Assembly (NCBI GenBank): GCA_014238785.1 | Contig: JABAAL010000011.1 | Location: 31,714 to 95,713 of the forward strand | DNA from: Phycisphaerales bacterium | GTDB lineage: Bacteria > Planctomycetota > Phycisphaerae > Phycisphaerales > SM1A02 | Length of the DNA stretch: 64,000 nucleotides | Reading direction: 5' to 3' | Shown: positions 61,343-64,000 of the stretch, piece after piece | Layout: every line of letters starts with the position of its first letter | Position numbering within the stretch: the first letter of the stretch is position 1 | The notes under the pieces: model-generated | What the model was told of the DNA's origin: nothing | The model's input: only the letters and a program-made list of their open reading frames with translations | The model's database searches: none | Translations under genes and position numbers: made by a program

Positions 61343-61918
61343 TTAGTGCAAAGCACGAATCACTCGCACCATCTCATGCGTCAGTGATTCCAGTTGAAGT
61401 TGCAATTTTTCATCTGTAATTTGTTTTTCGTTTTGGAGATTCTCAGTGCTATTGCCCACAGCAAGGTGGTTTGGTAATACAAATGTGCCAATACCTGCAA
61501 GGATCGTCCGAAGATGATGTAAGCCCCTAATTCCGCCCAACCCACCGGGCGATGCTGAGACTAGACCTGCAATTTTTCCGTTCCAACAAGCCATTCGTTC
61601 TTCATCTTCCCCTTTGATAGTTGCCCAGTCGATTGCGTTTTTTAATGTCCCCGTAAGCGAGCCGTTGTATTCTGGGCTTGCGATAAAAAACCCGTTATGG
61701 CTTTTTAATATCTCTTTAAATGCAATTACGCCATCGGGCATGCCATGCTCAGCAATGAAATCTCCGCTGTACAAAGGCATGTCATAGTCATGCAAGTCTA
61801 TGAACGTTGTATCTGCGCCTGCACTGTCAGCTGCCAGTAGTGCAATTTTGGCCAAACGTTTGTTGAAGGATTCTTTTCGAGTGCTGCCTGCGAAGGCAAG
61901 TATTTTTGGAGTATTCAT
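61343..61918 (-). CDS. NADPH-dependent FMN reductase family protein
   Basis: 191-residue flavodoxin-like fold. The FMN phosphate loop is FAGSTRKESFNKRLAK (residues 9-24). SPEYNGSLTGTLKNAIDW is the family's S-P-E-Y-N motif, and SASPGGLGGIRGLHHLRTIL follows. Members (YieF/ChrR, azoreductase-like, quinone or chromate reductases) reduce quinones, azo dyes or metals with NAD(P)H. The natural substrate is not predictable. No signal peptide, so cytoplasmic. The gene starts 12 bp after the TVP38 stop, and that gap consists of TATAAT plus six bases. Confidence 0.92.
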   Translation of the reverse strand: MNTPKILAFAGSTRKESFNKRLAKIALLAADSAGADTTFIDLHDYDMPLYSGDFIAEHGMPDGVIAFKEILKSHNGFFIASPEYNGSLTGTLKNAIDWATIKGEDEERMACWNGKIAGLVSASPGGLGGIRGLHHLRTILAGIGTFVLPNHLAVGNSTENLQNEKQITDEKLQLQLESLTHEMVRVIRALH

Positions 61919-61924
61919 AATTGG

Positions 61925-61930
61925 ATTATA
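61925..61930 (-). promoter_or_regulatory. Consensus -10 TATAAT exactly 6 nt before the FMN-reductase ATG
   Basis: On the minus strand TATAAT, then CCAATT, then ATG (61918). It occupies the whole short gap after the TVP38 gene. It is the strongest case of the recurring start-proximal -10. Confidence 0.5.
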
Positions 61931-62647
61931 TCATTGCAGTTTACTATAGTTTTTAACAGATTTAAGTGCGACCTTGGCAATTACAATACTCACAGTAACT
62001 GCAACAATTAACCCGCCATAAAGAGTGATTTCATGCACAATCGAATCTTCGGGGGGGAGTTTACCGGTCTCTTTATAGAATTTCGCTAAGTCAGCAGCGT
62101 GTTTTGCAGCATATCCGATATACGTTGTCGATAGAAATCCAGGGGCCATCGCAATTGAAGCGAATGCATATGACGAGAACTTAATTTTACTTGTGGACGC
62201 TAAGTAGCACAGCACAGAGAAATTGAATGGTGAGAGCCGTAGAAGAGCGATAATTCGAAAACTTGATGCCGATTCAACAAACGATTGTAACTTTGGATGT
62301 AATGTAAGAAGTCGTTCAACTGGTTTTCTGAACACATGTCGTCCGATTATAAAGATGAAGAACGATGCTAGAACACCTGCAATTGTGATCCATAGCAATC
62401 CCCACCAGATGCCGAATATTGCACCCGCAGCAAGGGCAAAGATTGACTCTGGAAACATAATTGACGTACATAGGATGAAAAGCGAAATAAATAGCACTGG
62501 TCCCCAGTATCCAAGATACGCAATTTCCGTTTCAACGGAAACAATATACTGTTCTAAGACAAAGTGGAATAGGCAAAAAACACCGACCAGCGATAAGACG
62601 GCAACAACGATTCGTATTGCGTAATGGTGCCAATCAATCTTTTGCAA
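61931..62647 (-). CDS. TVP38/TMEM64 (DedA-like) membrane protein
   Basis: 238 residues with about five to six hydrophobic helices. The SNARE-associated/VTT domain is clear: GYWGPVLFISLFILCTSIMF with the re-entrant-loop glycines, FPESIFALAAGAIFGIWWGLL (the [FY]-x-x-x-x-x-x-x-A-G motif) and GRHVFRKPVERLL. RIIALLRLSPFNFSVLCYLAS is the R-x-x-P-F motif near 140. Family members act in membrane homeostasis and, for DedA relatives, undecaprenyl-phosphate or phospholipid scrambling. The start overlaps the end of the RTX-like gene by 14 nt, so they are probably co-translated. Confidence 0.9.
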   Translation of the reverse strand: MQKIDWHHYAIRIVVAVLSLVGVFCLFHFVLEQYIVSVETEIAYLGYWGPVLFISLFILCTSIMFPESIFALAAGAIFGIWWGLLWITIAGVLASFFIFIIGRHVFRKPVERLLTLHPKLQSFVESASSFRIIALLRLSPFNFSVLCYLASTSKIKFSSYAFASIAMAPGFLSTTYIGYAAKHAADLAKFYKETGKLPPEDSIVHEITLYGGLIVAVTVSIVIAKVALKSVKNYSKLQ

Positions 62648-63746
62648 ATGTAACTTCCTCTATGGAGATGATCGTGTCAGTGCCGTCTCTTCCCTTGAGA
62701 GTATCTTTGATGATGTTCCCCGTGATTTCATATTCTTCCTCTTTGCCTTGAAACTGAACGGTGTCATTTCCTTTCCCCCCATCGATGGTGTTATTGCCGC
62801 GATTTCCCTTGAAGGTGTTGTCCGCATCGTTGCCAAGCAGATTGCTGTTGTGTTTGCCGGTTAGCGTTGCGTCAACGTAGTATTGCGATTTATGGGTGTA
62901 TGGAAGCTCCGTATCGAATTGTAGGGAGAACGTTCCATGAAAGTTCGGATCGATGAGTGATTCGTAACCGACCATCATGGGGGGCAAGAATGATTCAAGC
63001 AAAGCAAACCCAGCGGGATCTTTCTCTTTCAGTTCGTCTCGAGTTTTTGCAATGTAGATGCCCCACATACCACCTGGATTTTCATCAAATGCTGCCCAGA
63101 GTCCATAATACGAATCTATCACAGATGCGATGTATTCCTGCGCAAGTGAATTTTCTTGTCGAAGTTCTTCTATCCATTCTTTGACATGGGGGTCAACGGC
63201 AATTCCCCAGCGACCATCTTTAAGTGATCGTATTGCTTCTGCTTTGAGTAACTTTTGATATTCAGGAAGTGCTCCTGGAAAGTCAGTGCCAATTCCAGTG
63301 TCGTGTACTAAATGGAAAATTTCTTCAAACGCCGCGTCGCGATGATCCCAATCGTTTCGGATATACCATCGTGATCCGTCAACAGGTGTTTCGTATTCGT
63401 ATTGTGGCTGCGCATGTATGTGTGGTTCTTGACCTTCACGGTGCGCGCCTTCTGGCATCATAAGCATCGCATGATTATTCGCCATGGCGTTTGCAACGGC
63501 GGATTTGTCATTGCCAAATTTTGTTCCAACTACATTTGTTAAGTAAAACTTGAGTAGGTTTCGACATCGTGCAACTGCAATATCTCGAACTCCTTTTTGC
63601 GCGATAATGGGAATGGGTTTTCCATTTTGCGCAATGACTTCGATGTATTTTGTAAATCCCTCATCGCGGTAGGGCGAATCTTCTGGGAGTGGTTGCAAAC
63701 CGAATTCAAGCGGTGCTGTCAGGCAAAGAGCGATGAGTGGAATCAT
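62634..63746 (-). CDS. Secreted protein with EEIFH motif and RTX-like C-terminal repeats
   Basis: 370 residues. A signal peptide occupies about 1-14, with AAGGA 9 nt before the ATG. The main domain (about 20-290) has FEEIFHLVHDTGIG near 145, placed like a metalloprotease helix but with Glu where H-E-x-x-H has its first His. HIHAQPQYEYETPVDGSRWY precedes it. The last ~80 residues contain NLLGNDADNTFKGNRGNNTI and DGGKGNDTVQFQG, two to three RTX (hemolysin-type) calcium repeats. It resembles hypothetical marine bacterial proteins rather than a named enzyme. Protease activity is not claimed. It overlaps the PAP2 gene by 41 nt and TVP38 by 14 nt. Confidence 0.7.
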   Translation of the reverse strand: MIPLIALCLTAPLEFGLQPLPEDSPYRDEGFTKYIEVIAQNGKPIPIIAQKGVRDIAVARCRNLLKFYLTNVVGTKFGNDKSAVANAMANNHAMLMMPEGAHREGQEPHIHAQPQYEYETPVDGSRWYIRNDWDHRDAAFEEIFHLVHDTGIGTDFPGALPEYQKLLKAEAIRSLKDGRWGIAVDPHVKEWIEELRQENSLAQEYIASVIDSYYGLWAAFDENPGGMWGIYIAKTRDELKEKDPAGFALLESFLPPMMVGYESLIDPNFHGTFSLQFDTELPYTHKSQYYVDATLTGKHNSNLLGNDADNTFKGNRGNNTIDGGKGNDTVQFQGKEEEYEITGNIIKDTLKGRDGTDTIISIEEVTFAKD

Positions 63747-64000
63747 TGTTGTATTTCCTTAGCAGTGCAGGATACACGCTAACCATTGTAAAGAGAAAGA
63801 GCGTAAAGCCACCTAGCACGCAAATAAAGTGGTGTTCATGTACAAGCATCGTAGATATAGAGACGGCAATTGCCCAGAGAAGGGAGAGTGTCATGATGGT
63901 TTTTCCATACCGCATACCAATGACCCAAGCCATTGTGAACACATATGAAACGTGTAGTGAGGGTGCATGGTTCCAGCGAGATAGGTTTTCGAGCCCAAAG
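63706..64000 (-). CDS. PAP2-superfamily phosphatase (3' part, start outside window)
   Basis: The minus-strand frame enters from the right edge and stops at 63706; 97 codons are visible. It contains the PAP2 motif 2 in NHAPSLHVSYVFTMAW (P-S-x-H-x-S) and motif 3 in VSISTMLVHEHHFICVLGG (S-T-x-L-x-x-x-H), with hydrophobic helices between. The usual Asp after the motif-3 histidine is Cys here. The spelling is closest to the inositolphosphotransferase (Aur1/Ipt1)-like or phosphatidic-acid phosphatase branch. Substrate is unknown. The tail is short and polar. The 3' 41 nt overlap the start of the RTX-like gene. Confidence 0.75.
   Translation of the reverse strand, partial: FGLENLSRWNHAPSLHVSYVFTMAWVIGMRYGKTIMTLSLLWAIAVSISTMLVHEHHFICVLGGFTLFLFTMVSVYPALLRKYNNDSTHRSLPDSTA

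Noticed and set aside
1..64000. CRISPR arrays, tRNA/rRNA genes, insertion sequences, prophage
   Set aside because: No direct-repeat array, cloverleaf, rRNA segment, transposase or phage gene was recognised anywhere in the window.

Overview
The window looks like chromosomal DNA of a marine, AT-leaning planctomycete, most likely of the class Phycisphaerae. The evidence is a PEP-CTERM tail ending in a short hydrophobic stretch plus four arginines, dockerin-like tails of the type D-x-[ND]-G-D-G-x-V followed by A-W-G-x-C on secreted beta-helix proteins, MoxR/DUF58/VWA operons, a 115-kDa-class NAD glutamate dehydrogenase, a sulfatase, a planctomycete-style Ser/Thr kinase, and peptidoglycan genes (murA, murD). 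No rRNA, tRNA, CRISPR array, insertion sequence or prophage was seen.

Layout. 1-3511 (minus): the 5' part of a DUF4140/DUF4139 secreted protein behind NAD-glutamate dehydrogenase. 3622-18656 (plus): ribF and nrnA, then a tightly overlapped operon. It holds a coiled-coil membrane protein, an iron-type ABC binding lipoprotein, an ABC permease fused to an NHL propeller, a double-VWA membrane protein, MoxR, DUF58, a BatA-like VWA protein and murD. 18631-25809: pyrD (minus), a TPR-YggX fusion, two DUF4190-like membrane proteins, MlaF-like and MlaD-like lipid-transport proteins, a SpoU/TrmH methyltransferase, and murA (minus). 26100-32672: a beta-helix protein, a PEP-CTERM protein, a sulfatase, a DUF4145 protein, MgtC and an MsrB-MsrA fusion. 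32766-41702: a cytochrome oxidase subunit III with an inserted cytochrome c, RarD, then secreted proteins (YHYH, redoxin lipoprotein, CxxCH/monooxygenase-like, sialidase-like, and a nuclease/phosphatase fused to a Gly-Asp repeat array). 41703-42200 is a 0.5-kb intergenic stretch with a likely structured small RNA, a 32-codon ORF and a terminator.

42201-53605: an RRM protein, an FG-GAP/TPR lipoprotein, and a reductive pyrimidine (or beta-alanine) catabolic cluster. The cluster has CoA-acylating semialdehyde dehydrogenase, beta-ureidopropionase, an NCS1 permease broken by an in-frame TAA, an AGXT2-like aminotransferase, dihydropyrimidinase, and a convergent PreA-like dehydrogenase lacking its ferredoxin domain. 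Together these would take uracil or thymine through beta-alanine or beta-aminoisobutyrate to acetyl- or propionyl-CoA. A DnaQ-like exonuclease follows. 53781-64000: a Ser/Thr kinase with TPR-like tail, a 1.4-kb-residue beta-helix/FG-GAP/dockerin-like surface protein, then a minus-strand run of MscS, FMN reductase, TVP38/TMEM64, an RTX-like secreted protein and the 3' part of a PAP2 phosphatase.

Most striking: (i) an iron-type binding protein and permease without an ATPase inside a MoxR/VWA operon, the permease carrying a former lipoprotein NHL propeller; (ii) subunit III of a heme-copper oxidase with a cytochrome c domain in a loop; (iii) a likely small RNA with a TTGACA promoter and terminator; (iv) a recurring -10-like hexamer exactly 6 nt before the ATG of several genes, suggesting leaderless mRNAs; (v) a single nonsense codon in the pyrimidine permease. 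All calls come from reading the sequence; no database search was possible.
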